Assembly (NCBI GenBank): GCA_947846985.1
Contig: CANTUZ010000008.1
Location: 40,008,817 to 40,072,816 of the forward strand
Direction: 5' to 3'
Length of the DNA stretch: 64,000 nucleotides
DNA from: Fratercula arctica
Taxonomy: Eukaryota > Chordata > Aves > Charadriiformes > Alcidae
The position numbers and the translations under genes are program-made. Positions within the stretch are counted from its first letter, which is position 1. Every line of letters starts with the position of its first letter. This document shows, one piece after another, positions 37,405-49,396 of this stretch. The notes under the pieces are model-generated. The model worked only from the letters and a program-made list of their open reading frames with translations, did not search any database and had not been told where the DNA came from.

Positions 37405-39199
37405 CAGATGGGGGAGACAACGGATGCAGAACGCATCAAGGCATCACAACCCAACACGCAGGGCTTCCTTTTCAATGGGTATTGCTGGCCTCCTCTTCTT
37501 AATTGTCTCTGGCTTGTCTGCTAAAAGCCGAGGTGATTTCTGCTGTTGAGGCTTTATCCTTCAGCAAAAACAAAGGACGGTTGCTTTGTGGAGGTTTGCG
37601 TTGGGGTTTGCCGCTTATAGATGGGGGGAAAAAAATGCAGGACTGTTTTATAGAAGCTTTGTGTAGCGTACAAAGTGTGGAAGGACAGCAGCTGACTTCC
37701 AGTGGTCCTTGTTTTGTCTGTGGCAGCATTAGTGCCTACTGGGGTGGTGGAATACATGTCCTGAATGGAACATGTGAGACTGAAAAATGAGCGATGGGTT
37801 GGGAAATAACGATTTTTAAATAAGATTGTAAGTAACAAGTTTGTGCTAGAGCGGAACACGTTCAGGAGGGCGAGAGGAAAGGGCACGCTCTGTTTTCTGT
37901 AGTCCAGCCCTTCTGATGTCTACCCATGAGTTCTGGCTTGCATGGTCTGATATATGATGAAAATCATACAGCACGTGAACCAAGTGGAATTTTACCTTGA
38001 ATGGCTGTTATCACAAGGGTTACAGGTAGCAGAGTTATCAGACTGTGGCAGTATAAAAGACAGAGGGGAGCTGGGTTGCCTCGTTCATCAGTAAAGTACT
38101 ACATGACGGGACGTGGCACCTGTTTGTTGCTGGCAGCCCACGCCTTTCAGAAATGTGAAGTGAAAGAAAAATTCGTGTCTGATTTGCGGAATAAATCACT
38201 TCCTCAACAGGCTGATGTCATAACCTGGGGTGTGGAGTTTCAGAATAATGGCACTAAGGTGAACGTAAAGCATTTGGTGCTGACATGGTGATGTAGAACT
38301 CTTGATGTTATGTTGGACGTCCTATTAAATTTTTCATTTTGCATCATGGTCAGAAAGTGACTGGAGACTTTTGTTCAAAAATTTGTGAACTAGATGGAAG
38401 GTGGCAACATACAAATATTGCTGCTCTCTGCAATTCAGCCGCCCGGCACGGAGTAATGGGGATGTGTCATCCAGGTGAAGGTGTCCAGTAATTGTTTCTG
38501 TTTTCCCATGATACCTAGGAAACGCTCCATCTCGGCTTTCATGTACCAGTTTTCTCCTTCATGATGTTTGTGACAAAGACGCTCTTGCAGGAGTTCGTCA
38601 CATGAAGCTTCCCGTTTTCCTAGGCGCAGTGTGAAAGATGGCTATAGGCTAAAAGTGTGCTTTTGTGGGATTGCTCTTGAGTCTTGGCAGGGTTAGATGC
38701 TTGTGAAAAAATCAGTTGTTTCCAAACCCATTTACCACTAACGATCTTAGGATGCCCAACTTAGGATACCCGAAAAGATTCTACAGCACAAACAAAGCAA
38801 ACAAAAAAAAAAAAAGAGTTTGGGTTAATTTGCTATATAATTGTCACCTGTAAGTTTGATTTTGTAAAGTTGATTTGCAAGTTAAAGGTAAATAAGCAAA
38901 ATCAGAAACAAGACCAGAAAGAAGCTGGTAACTTTTCTGTAAGTTCTTTTAAAAACAATACAAATTTAAAGGGCCTGTAGGTATCTCTTATCCTGTGACC
39001 GCAACTCATGTTGCGGTCAAAGGGACTTGCAGCCATTTTGCTGCTTAAGATGCGTCAAAGTGCAAATTGTTGAAAACGTTTTGAATCAAATGGGAATGCA
39101 GAGCGGCTTCTGAGCTCAGAAAGGTTGTCTTGTTTTACTTTGGGATGGAAGAAAAAAGAGAAAGCCTGTTTAGTAATTCAGAGACCCCTGGAAACGTGT

Positions 39200-39960
39200 T
39201 GAAGGGGACCTCTGGAGATCAGCTACGCCACACTCCTGCTTGAAGAAGCAGGATTGTCACCAGCGTTGGGTAAGTTCAGCTGTGTCTTTGTGTAGCTGAG
39301 CTTTGGAAATGTGGGAGAATGGAGGTCCCCCAGCTTCTTTTGGTCGCCTGTTCCAGTGCTGCGTATGAACTTGCCAAGCTGTAGTGTTGCTGCTGTTTTA
39401 TATCATCTACAAGTAAAAAGCTTTTGGCTCCCTCATCTTTATAATTGTCCTTCTGGTAGCTGTAGGCAGCTACTAGATCAGCCATTGTCCTCCTGTTCAC
39501 CAGACTAAACCAGCCCAGCTCCCTCAGCACTCGTGGGCCGTGTGTATAAGACCTTTAACTGTCTTGGCGGTTCTTTGCTGGCTCTTTTCCCATTTCCCAA
39601 CAGTCCTCTTGCAGTGGGGAACCCAGAACTGAGTACAGTGTTTCAGGTGCCCATCATGGTGTGCTCAGCTTGTGGTTTGTGTTGGGTACGGTGTTAACAC
39701 ACGTTGTGGCATCCATTGTTGACTCTTGAGTTCTTCACAGCAGCGCTGCTACTCAACCAACTGGTTCCCAACCTCAGCTACTACACTGGGTTGTTCTGCC
39801 CCAGGAGCAGAGGTTGAGACTTCTCCTTGTTGAACCACATGGTGTTTATATTGGCCTGAATCTCAAGTTTCTAGAGTCCGTTTGGTCTTAAGCTCTGTCA
39901 TTCATGTCAGCCACTCCCTTTAATTTGGTGTATCATCAAAATAACTTGTTAATAGTTTTT
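39200..39960 (-). mobile_element. Ancient, decayed CR1-like LINE
   Basis: On the minus strand a short frame (39530-39276) reads LRELGWFSLVNRRTMADLVAAYSYQKDN, the same conserved region as the ends of the younger CR1 copies ([18 protein letters not shown]). Further upstream on that strand are CR1-like words such as the counterpart of cctccttgttgaaccacat (about 39815-39845) and gtgtatcatca (39929). No 3' octamer survives. Divergence is far greater than in the other copies. Edges are approximate. Confidence 0.65.
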
Positions 39961-40379
39961 CTGGGTTGTGAAAACCAGAGGAAACCCCTGCTGGCTGTTT
40001 CAAAGTGACCATCAGTGGCATCACAGAAATTCATATGGAAGGAGGTATTTCTTATGAGACCTCAAAATACATACTGTCACCTGGTGTTTCCATTTTCTAT
40101 TGTGACTTTAAAGTACTGAGCTATAATTTGATCCTCTGCTTTGTACCTTCGTCTCTGTAGGCCTGATTTCTTTGCTGAACATTTCTTTGGAAGATGTCTT
40201 TAGAAGGTGCTAAAACACTGGTATTAGCAAATCGCTCTCAGTTGATGGGGTCAAGCATACAATGTCCTGAAGCGGACCAGTTGTTCAAGGCGTAATTTTT
40301 TTCAACAGTTTGGTAGATGATGCTCTATATTTGGAATCCTTTTGGACCAAAGGGTTGCCCAGGGAAGGTGATTAGAGAG

Positions 40380-40560
40380 GAATTATGCGCTAGTAGCTAA
40401 AGCACTGCCTTGAGAGGTCCCAACATGGTTCCAAAATCCACCTCAGACTTTGCATAACTGAGCAAATTAGTTTTTCTGTATCTATTTCATGTCTACGAAG
40501 TAGAGATTGCCAAACAGAAGTTCTTGAGACTGAGTAAGTGCATTCAAGACTCAGATGGAC
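40380..40560 (+). mobile_element. MIR-like (CORE-SINE) fragment, first copy
   Basis: The order of words gctaaagcactgcc, ggttccaaaatccacctc, tttgcataactgagcaaatt and ctgtatctatttc follows the MIR layout: a tRNA-related head with a B-box-like GGTTCnAnnCC, then the 'gactgagcaaa...' core. It is heavily diverged. It lies immediately upstream of a better copy in the same orientation. Confidence 0.4.
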
Positions 40561-40694
40561 AGATGCTGTAGTGACGGATCTGTGTTAAGGACTAAAGATG
40601 AGATTTAGTCTTGGGAAAGGGGAGGAGAGAAAGGGACAATTATGCCAACTCTAATAAACACAAAGTAGTTCACTAAGCTCTGCTGTCTTCCCAA

Positions 40695-40919
40695 AGGCTG
40701 CTCTGGGAAAAGACATAATGATAGAACTGGGAGTCAGGAGATCTGGGTTTTATTTTCAAGTCTGCCACAATCTTCCTTTGTGGCCCTGGGTCATTTAACC
40801 TCTGAAAAATGGGGGAAATGATAGCAGATAATTAACAACCTCACAGGAGCACTGAAAATTAATTCATTAATTTTTCTGAACTCATCAGTAGAAGGTGCAA
40901 TGGAAATGCGAAGTGTTAG
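40695..40919 (+). mobile_element. MIR-like (CORE-SINE), second copy
   Basis: It has gaactgggagtcaggagatc tgggtt, then tctgccacaatcttcctttg, ccctgggtcatttaacctct, gaaaaatgggggaaatgata, cctcacaggagcactgaaaa ttaattcatt and finally gaaggtgcaatggaaatgcg aagtgtta. This is the standard MIR order, from tRNA-like head and CORE through 'aaaatgggg' to the 3' tail (ggtgctatanaaatgcaaagta type) of amniote MIR copies. It is ancient and diverged but recognisable end to end. Confidence 0.65.
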
Positions 40920-42064
40920 GGTATTTTATAAAATTGTGTCTGTTTCTTTCCCTTTACGTGTGTTTTCAAAGAGTATTATTAAATCCATAGAAGATCTGTG
41001 GGGTACCTTTTGAAAGCCTACCATGAGGAATGAAAGTAGTGTTGTGAAATATTTGTGTCTTTATAATGCGCAAGTCCTGTGGTAGGAATGGAGTAAAATG
41101 TGGTCAGAAACCAAAACTATAGAGCACCCTTTGGCTCGTACCAAGTTGTGAGTAAGACCGTGAGAAACCTGAGTTTCTGGAAGGGTGTTAATTGTTCTGA
41201 CTCAAAAATCTATTCAACCAGATCACGCTTCTCCTGGTTAATGGTGAGAAACCTGTCCCTATTGCTCCCCCTCGCACACACCTCCCAGCATTTTATTGTT
41301 CTAGACCTCAACAACCATGAAAATACTAAAATTATTTCTGGTGTTTACTGGGTGAAGGCTATTCTTTGTATCTCACCTTTGGTGTTGTAGGCCTTCAGTT
41401 AGAGTTGTGAAGGGTGTGTTGCTGTGGGACAAGACACAGGAATGATATTTGCGGTCAATGGAACAAGCCTCTAGTGTGTGCTTTGTGTCATGGTATTGTT
41501 TTAAGATTAAAAATCTGAGTTAAGTTTTTTGCTTGGTCTCGCAATGCTGGTAGTTATTTGCCTCCCCGTCACTGGTATTTGACTTCACTTGGGGACATAC
41601 TTATGTGAAGTATTATTTAGAGGGAGATTGTTCTAAACTCTTTGAGTTGGCTTAGTTGTCTCATCCCGGTTGCTTGTGTAAACAGCGGTTTTCAGGTATG
41701 AATTTATGTTCTGTGCACAGTCTGTCTTTTGTGCTCTACCTGTAACAAGGGGAGAACCTCTACAAAATGTGACTGGTAGCAGGGTTGTGGAGGATGGGAT
41801 TTTCCAGAAGACGAATGAACAGAATGAGCTGACATCTTGAAAATTTAGGCTCTTTTGTCAGAAGCTCCTAGCTGGGTTTGAGCGGCCTACTGAAATCTTT
41901 GGTGCCCCAAACTGGTTACAGGATGGTTGTCTTCAGAGTTCCAGGGAGGTTTTGTGTTGGTTAAGTAATCTCGTTTTCTGCTCTGTAAAGATGCACCCAT
42001 CCACCTTCATGCAAATCAACTTTGTCTTCTCTATTGACGCAATTTGTTTTCCATTTATGTCTAG

Positions 42065-42226
42065 GGAACGTGACTACTAGCACATCTGTGTCTCAGATGG
42101 CAAGTGGGATCAGTCTAGTCTCCTTCAACAGTCGTCCGGATGGTATGCATCAGCGCTCTTACTCGGTCTCCAGTGCAGATCAGTGGAGTGAGGCAACAGT
42201 CATTGCAAACTCTGGCATTAGCAGTG
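42065..42226 (+). CDS. AGAP1: AGAP1 exon C: alternative Ser-rich cassette
   Basis: This 162-nt exon has phase 1 at both ends, so it can be used or skipped without changing frame. It adds 54 residues: a junction Gly followed by NVTTSTSVSQMASGIS... and ending ANSGISS. This matches the segment that distinguishes the long and short AGAP1 isoforms known from mammals, and sits in the insert within the PH domain. It is Ser/Thr-rich, with a likely phosphorylated RSYSVSS patch (residues 31-37 after the junction). The acceptor tract (gcaatttgttttccatttatgtctag) is broken by purines and weaker than those of exons A and B, while the donor (GTAAGA at 42227) is strong. This fits regulated inclusion. The mammalian protein, as I recall it, has Ala where this reads Gly in ANSGISS. 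Confidence 0.95.
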
Positions 42227-43212
42227 GTAAGAAACCTGGAGCTGGGAGGGGTTACCTGCTTTGGGGTGAAGGGGGAGTTTGGTGGTTTCCATTTTTTAAA
42301 AGGAGAAGGAAAAAAAAAAAAAAAAGACCTGATGTTCACCCAGATACTCTGTGGGAAGCCAAGCTTCCAGCATTTGAGAGAAGAAGGAGAAATTAGATAA
42401 AAGAGAACAGATCAACACAATCCTTTTTCAGCAGGAAGAGATAATGTCATTCTAAAATCACTTAATTTTAATTTCAGGTATGTAACGTAGGTTGTTCACT
42501 TCATATTCTTGTTTCCTTACTCTGTGTGGTGGGTATTGGCAGTAAATTATCCTTCACATCTTTTCATCAGCATGTCCTTTCTCGGCTGTGCTCTTGCTTT
42601 AATGTATGCACACTACTGGCGTAGTCGCAGTGTTTTCTCTGTGGAGTGTTTAACAGTATTAAAAGGAGCAAACGCTGTTCCAGATGGTGTTTTGCAATGA
42701 TCAGATTGTGAGAGTGAGGCAGGGCTTGGTGTTTTTAAAGGGCATGTGTGATAATTTGGTAACAAAATGGTGCATCTGGCCTCGAAAGAGTGCCTGGGAA
42801 GGATGGAGATAGACAGTGCTCTTCACCTATAGCCGACCCGCTGCCTACCCAAACGAGAGCGTCCTTGGAGCAGCCGTAGTGGTTGCCCTGGGACTCGGGT
42901 GTTTCTGTTGTGGTGTGCTGAGGAGGTCGCTCATGCCAGTGAAGCACACGTGTCCAGGAGTGTGGGGTTTAATAGGCACGAGGAGAAACCGTGGAAATTT
43001 CATGAAACAGAGGGGGAAAGGTCGATGAGTGTGTGAAAGAGAAGAATGAACTGAGAAGAAATTGAGAATATGGATACTGGGGAGAAATGTGAATAGGACA
43101 GGAGAAGGAGGGAGGAAAGCTCTTTCTGATGGCTATCCCTAAGGTAGTGAGAATTAAGAGTATAAAAACTATTTCACATGTCCCGTATGTGTGTATGTCG
43201 ATATACACATCT

Positions 43213-43510
43213 CATAGAATCATAGAATTGCCCAGGTTGGAAGGGACCTTTCAGATCATCGAGTCCAACCATCGACCGAACTCTGACAAAACCCATCACT
43301 AACCCATATCTCTAAGCACTGTGTCTGCCCGGCTTTTAAATACCTCCAGGGATGGTGCCTCAACCACTGCCCTGGGCAGCCTGTTCTAATGCTTGATAAC
43401 CCTTTCAGTGTGGAAATTGTTCCTAATATCCAGTGTAAACCTCCCCTGGCACAACTTGAGGCCGTTTCCTCTTGTCCCATCGCCTGTTCCTTGGGAGAAG
43501 AGACCAACCC
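43213..43510 (-). mobile_element. CR1 LINE 3' tail, minus strand
   Basis: On the minus strand the element ends with two ATTCTATG octamers (seen as CATAGAAT at 43213-43220 and 43221-43228). It includes cctttcagatcatcgagtcc and the standard tail through gccgtttcctcttgtcccat. It belongs to a third tail type, distinct from the 'gatctttaag' and 'gatctccagag' copies. It is 5'-truncated near 43510 and non-coding. TATG-rich sequence flanks both sides. Confidence 0.95.
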
Positions 43511-45189
43511 CCCCTTTATACCCTCCTTTCATATATGTATGTCTATGTATGTAGGTATCTGTATAAGGTTTGAATTGAGCATAGCTCTGATGCTGTCTCT
43601 GGGTTTTTAAGAAGCTTGGACAGCTTTCAGTGCCACTTTATGAGAACAGAGTGTTTAAAATCTTGGTCAGCTTGGCTCTGAGTGCCATTAGCTCTCAAGT
43701 TCATAGTGCCTGAAGCACATACATTTCTGCAGCTCTAAATTTGTGGGCAGCATCTTCAGGAGCGTGATATTTGCATCAAGATGGTACAGATTTTGACTGA
43801 GAATTTTTTTAAGCAAGCACCCTTTATCTCAGCCTTGGTGAGAGGCAGAGATACTGCTAAGCAGTGTGATAAAATGCTTCAGCGCTGTTCTCTTCTGTGT
43901 CCACCCAGCTCACCCCTTCCTTTGGAAACTGGTTAGTCTTTTAGGGCAATGATTGCCCTACACAAATTCCTTTAGACTGAACTGGTTTCACAGTATGGCA
44001 ACTTATTTCTCTTTCTTTTTCCCAAGCTGCTTCATCATTTTAATCCACCCCAGTTCTACTTCCCTTTTACAAATCTGTATCAAAGTTTCGGCTTTTCGCG
44101 CCCTTCTTTTATACTGTAGCTTTTTAAAGAACAGTTGGAGAATATTGTTTGCACTAGAAGGAAGGCAAGTAAAAACCAAGATGTAGCTTCTGGTCCTTGA
44201 CACCTGACGTACCTACGGACAGGGGAGCAGATGCCATCCCCTTGCTCCTTAGCAACAGAGGTGACAACTGAGGCTGCAGTAGAGGAAAATCTTCAAAATG
44301 CAGAATTCAAGACTTCCTAAAAATGGCACGTAATTACTATGTGGAAAAGTAGAAATATAACCTAAATTCCTGCCCTTCTCCCTTCCCTTTTACTTCGTAA
44401 CGCTCTTTCTGGTTTTGAGATGTTTGCTGGACTTGTCTTTTGCTCCGGATGCTGCACTTCAGCCAGTTGCAAATTCCTGGTGAAGGGAACCTTTTCTCCT
44501 ACGCGAGCTCTGTACTCCAAGTATGTGCAGTACCTTTTTCTGACTTGAAGTTCATACGCAATTACTTCTGGATCAAAAGAGACGACAGCTAGAATTACCT
44601 GTGAAATATGTATTCGAAAAACGCACATGACTGGTGGGTACTTCTGGATAAGCCTGACTCGAATAATTTCTTGCAGAGGTTCTAATTTAAAAAGAAAAAA
44701 AAAAAAGTTGCTGCTTTTTTTTTTTTTTTTTCATAAATATGTGGGAAAAATTGGACTAACGGTGAGTTTTAGGCAACTAAGGGTCAGCAGAAGCAGAAGT
44801 ATAGCGATAAAACTGCTACAAAGCCTCAAGAATAATTCATTGCTATCAGTGTATCATCTTCCGATAAGCTCATAGATGTGTCCTTTATGCTGGCAAGTTG
44901 ACGCATGAAAAACTCTCTTTAATTTCAGGGGTTTTTTCCTCCATTAAAAGATTTTTGAATTTTAGTCATAAAAAGATAATACTGTGAAAGCAGCAGGTAT
45001 GGCGAGAAGCTAAGCATCTTTTGGAATTCAAATGCCAATGTACTGGAGAATATGCCTGCTTATTGTCACATGGTTTTATTGTAGACAAAATAACATATTG
45101 GGATTCAATTTTTCTCTGCACCTTTTTTTCACATTAAATTAATACTTTGTGTGGCTCTGGAGAACTTTTCAAAGTCTTCCAAACCAGAC

Positions 45190-45600
45190 CTTTGGTTTCC
45201 TGGGGCTTCTGTCTTTCAAGCAGCTGTGAACATCTCCTAATTAGATAAATTACTTTGTAGTGGGCAGAGCCACAAAACAGGAGGTGCTGGTTAAATTAAA
45301 GGGGAAAAATAGAAAAATCCATTCTCTGAAATGGAATGCCCCACTGCTTTATGACTATTACTGTTGTAAGATTTTACATTTAAGTACCTGAGGTTTAAAA
45401 TTAAATGTCTAATATAATTTGGCACTGGTAACATGAAGCCTGTGACTGCCCTCGGAGAAAATCTAGACAGTTTAGTTCGGTGTTTCAAATTGCTGTCTGC
45501 TTGATAGTGAGCAGATCATGCAAGTGGCTCACTATTTAGCTAAATACCACCTGCTGTTCAGCATAATTTTAAATGCAATAACGTATTGGCCTTAAAAACT
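45190..45600. promoter_or_regulatory. Candidate conserved non-coding element with nested inverted repeats
   Basis: A repeat-free block carrying an E-box CAGCTG (45221-45226), TAATTAG (45238-45244), GGTTAAATTAAAG and AAAATTAAATGTC motifs, and CACCTG (45548). Near its right end are a perfect 9-bp inverted repeat (45504-45512 with 45527-45535) and, overlapping it, a 14-bp palindrome (45533-45546). There is no coding potential. Called on motif density and structure. Confidence 0.4.
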
Positions 45601-48600
45601 CAGAAATTTAAAAAGACGGTTCCAGCAGCACATGAAAAATTAATTCTTTTTACTTTTTTTTTTTTTCTTAGTCTTGTAAGTACTTGACAGAAGTAATTTT
45701 TGCAGCAAGAGAGAATAAAAACTGGGGGCAGTAAATCCCTGTCCGGGAACCTCTTGTGTAGATTCTTTATGGACCCAGAATTGATCTACATGTCAGATCC
45801 TGATGTAGTTTAAACTGTTTATCACCCTAATGGTGGTAGAGAAACCATGAACATCAACTTATAATCCTCCATGAAAGAAGTTGGTGTTTGCAGTCAATGA
45901 AGGAGCAGCTTAGCTTTATTGATAGACTTAGAACAATTACTGCTGCTGCGACTATTGGCCAAGAGGTTTTCCTGGATCGCATTGGAAGCCTGCGATTATT
46001 TTTTTTCTTTGATAAATATTTTCCTTGATGGATCTTTTTTTTTTTTTTTTTTTTCCCCACCCAGAATTATCTATAGTTGCTCACTGCTGGGGAATAAGAG
46101 GGTTGTCTGGTCTCAGGGGAGCCATTCGTATCCTGTCCAGGTGTTCGGTTCAGGAACGTGAATCAGCCCCGTTCCTCCTCTGCAAATTCACCTCTTATTT
46201 TATTCCATACATTCTTTTTCTTCTGCAAATTTTCTTGGCTGGGAAAAGCAGGACTGTTTTGAGGAATCGAGGAAAAGCTGGACAGGAGAACTGTTGTGAG
46301 GCATCTCAAACTTGAGTACAAAATGCCGTTTTTTCCGATGGAAAACAGATTCGTATTAGCTAGCGGAGTTGCTGCCAATAATAAGAGGTGGTGGTGTCTG
46401 TTCTACGGTCTCCACAATTTGTACATCTCTAAAGAGCTTGAGAAACATACCTCAAACTTAGCATCAGAGTTTTGGGTTTCTTTTAATGGAAGAAATCACA
46501 GCTAGGTGTATTAGATTGCACAAATTAGGTGCAGGAGACTCAGCTCACAGAAGACTGAGGATGTTATTTCCTACCTGGGGATGAAGAAGTAGCTTGTTCA
46601 TTCTCTTTCTAAATGTCAGGCTTTATAGTTTGGCTTCGAAGACCCTGGCCTGAGAATATCAGAGGGAAGAATTGCTTTCTTAAAATTATAAAATAAAGCT
46701 CTTCTGAAACAATGCTGCAAACAGTAGTTTGCATGGGACAGGAATTTCTTGCCTCTGGACTTGTAAATTGTCATTTGAATTCTAGCATGGTATAAAATTC
46801 TGCAGTAAATCAAATATCTGTTTAAATATCATCCACTTAGGCTTTATCACTGTACAATTGCTTGTACGGGCCATTTGATCTTGGCTGTAATTTATGTAAG
46901 TTGTAATACCGGGTGTCTTTTGAGTTTCTAGCAGTTTGGTGTTAAGGTTTATTAATGTGAAATTGAGTTCTCACTGTGCCATGGGGTATGGGAGGACATT
47001 GGAGTGTTTATAGTAATGCAGACCTTCCAACTTGCCTTACTCTTCTCATCGTAAGCACTTGGAGTAATTAAATGATGGAGTCTTGTGCTATACCTTGGCA
47101 AAAAAACGTGGTTCAACTTGCTTCTGACAGTCATAACACTTCCATTTCAAAAGTGACCCAGAAAACTTTGTTTAGAGTTGTTCGAATTCAATAAGCGAGT
47201 TCGTGACTGGGATAAATTATATAATTTTAAATAGATGTATAGAATTTCAGAATTATTTGTGTTAAGTGTATATAGATGGTCTAGGTTGGAAGAGCTTTTT
47301 CCTCTTTTTAAAGAAGGAAATAATTACTGAAAAACAAATATAAAGTAATTTTCTTCTTTTTTTTTTTTTTTTCCTGGCTGCTCTAGAGCTACTCTGGGGT
47401 TTCCTGTAGTTACTAATATTTAATATTGTAAAATTTGCCACGTATAAGACAGTAGATGTGCAAGCAGTTCACATTGTCTTTACAAATAGGAAGGAAAAGG
47501 GAATATTCACGTACTTTTCACACCCGTTTGTGATCAACAGACAAGTTGCTTCTGGCAAATGCTTCCAGAGGGAAACTTTGTCAGGGTAAACTCTGCTAAC
47601 AACAGCTTTGCTTTCTGGGCAGCCTGACGTACCTTGAGGAAACTTGGGTTAGGAAGTACTGCTTTTTCGCAATTCCTGGAAAACGAGCCTCGTTCAGCAC
47701 AAGGTTGCATACTCCAAAACTTCCAGTATTAAAATCTAGTAGACGTTTTTGACGAGCTCTTAGCTGAAGTAGCCCAGTCAATTAGAAATATTAAAAATTC
47801 CTGTGCAATAAAGTCCTAGGTAGCTGGACTCCCACAAGTGTAGTGTCTATGCCTTTACTCTGTGAAGAAAGGGAACAGCAAACGGGTATTTTCTCAGAAT
47901 TGCTGTAGCACCTTCCTCACGGCTGATACTGCACGGCAAGAACTACCCTGCAGGACTTCCCATTTCAAATCGATTTTAATTTATACAGGGGGAAACGCAG
48001 TTTTGCAACCTGTGGCTCCCCAAAATATTGTAAGGGCTTGCAGGGCAGTGTGCTTGCTGTACCTTGCGTGACCAATAAGTTCCTTATAATAGTAAGTTGG
48101 TCTTGAACTTCATCCTTGATTTCAAAGAAAAGTATGTCTTGCTGCTCCTCTTTCTTGAGAAAAAGGACAGGAATATTGTTATCGTATTTTCACAATTAAC
48201 GGAATTTGCCAAATTGCTGAAGCAGTCTGCCAGCAGCACCTCATTTAGACTATAATTTCAACAGTTTTCACTTGTGCAAATTGCATTCTCTCTGAGTGTT
48301 GCCTGTCTCCTTCTGGATTCTTACCATAAGGTATGTGAGGTTGAGACAAGGCATTTGCAGCTAGATTTTTCTGTATTATTCTTCTCATAGTTGTGTCATT
48401 CATCTTTTTTTCTATTGCAGTATGATGAAGAGGAGGATACCAAAGACAGTCTGATATTTAAATAGGACCCTAGAAGTGGTGGTGTTTCATACTGGTTTCT
48501 AGAACTTTTTAAAGGAGGAGGAGGCCATATCATTTCAGTGCTCGGCTAGAAAGAGGTCAGCAAGGAAATCTGATTATTGTCTGACAGCTTGAGCATTAGT

Positions 48601-49011
48601 CAGGAGAGGGTCATGTTGCCTGCGCCCTACCTGAGCTTGAAGGCAGATGGAGAGGGGAAATGTAAAGTTTCTGAGATGTGGGCAGATGTCCCATTTGGTT
48701 TTTTTGCTGAGCTTTCTTCTCCAAAATGGTGTTGGCATAAGGATAAGTTCTCTGAAAAGGGTTTCAGAGTGTTAAACTAAATGGTTGGTTCTTGTAGGAA
48801 TGTGTTAGCATCGAGAAGTAGCAGGGACCCGATGCTTACCCATTCCATTCTGTAGACCATAGGAATCTCAATTGAATGGGAAGGTAAGGTTGCTTTTCTT
48901 GGGGAGATTCCTACCAGGTTCACAAAATACAGGCTCTTACCTTGTGTTCTCTGGGTATGTGTTGCCAAAATGATGGGGGAAAACCTGTCCTGTCATACAA
49001 AAGAAGGGCAC

Positions 49012-49396
49012 TGAGCCTGGAGAAGAGAAGGCTCCGAGGAGACCTTATAGTGGCCTTCCAGTACCTGGAGGGGGCCTACGGGAGAGATGGGGAGGGACTC
49101 TTGATCAGGGAGTGTGGTGATAGGATGAGGGGTAACGGTTTTAAACTGAAAGAGGGGAGATTTAGATTAGATATTAGGAAGAAATGCTCTGCTGTGAGGG
49201 TGGTGAGCCCCTGGCCCAGGTTGCCCAGAGAAGCTGTGGCTGCCCCATCCCTGGAGGGGTTCAAGGCCAGGTTGGATGGGGCTTGGAGCAACCTGGTCTG
49301 GTGGGAGGTGTCCCTGCCCAGGGCAGGGGGGTTGGAACTGGATGATCTTTAAGGTCCCTTCCAACCCGAACCATTCTGTGATTTTGTGGTTCTATG
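49012..49396 (+). mobile_element. CR1 LINE 3' fragment
   Basis: About 385 bp, plus strand, beginning at cactgagcctggagaagag and ending with three octamers: ATTCTGTG (49373-49380), ATTTTGTG (49381-49388) and GTTCTATG (49389-49396). Closely similar to the 8708-9103 copy, with the same 5'-truncation zone and tail type. It could be a young copy by its low apparent decay. Confidence 0.95.
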
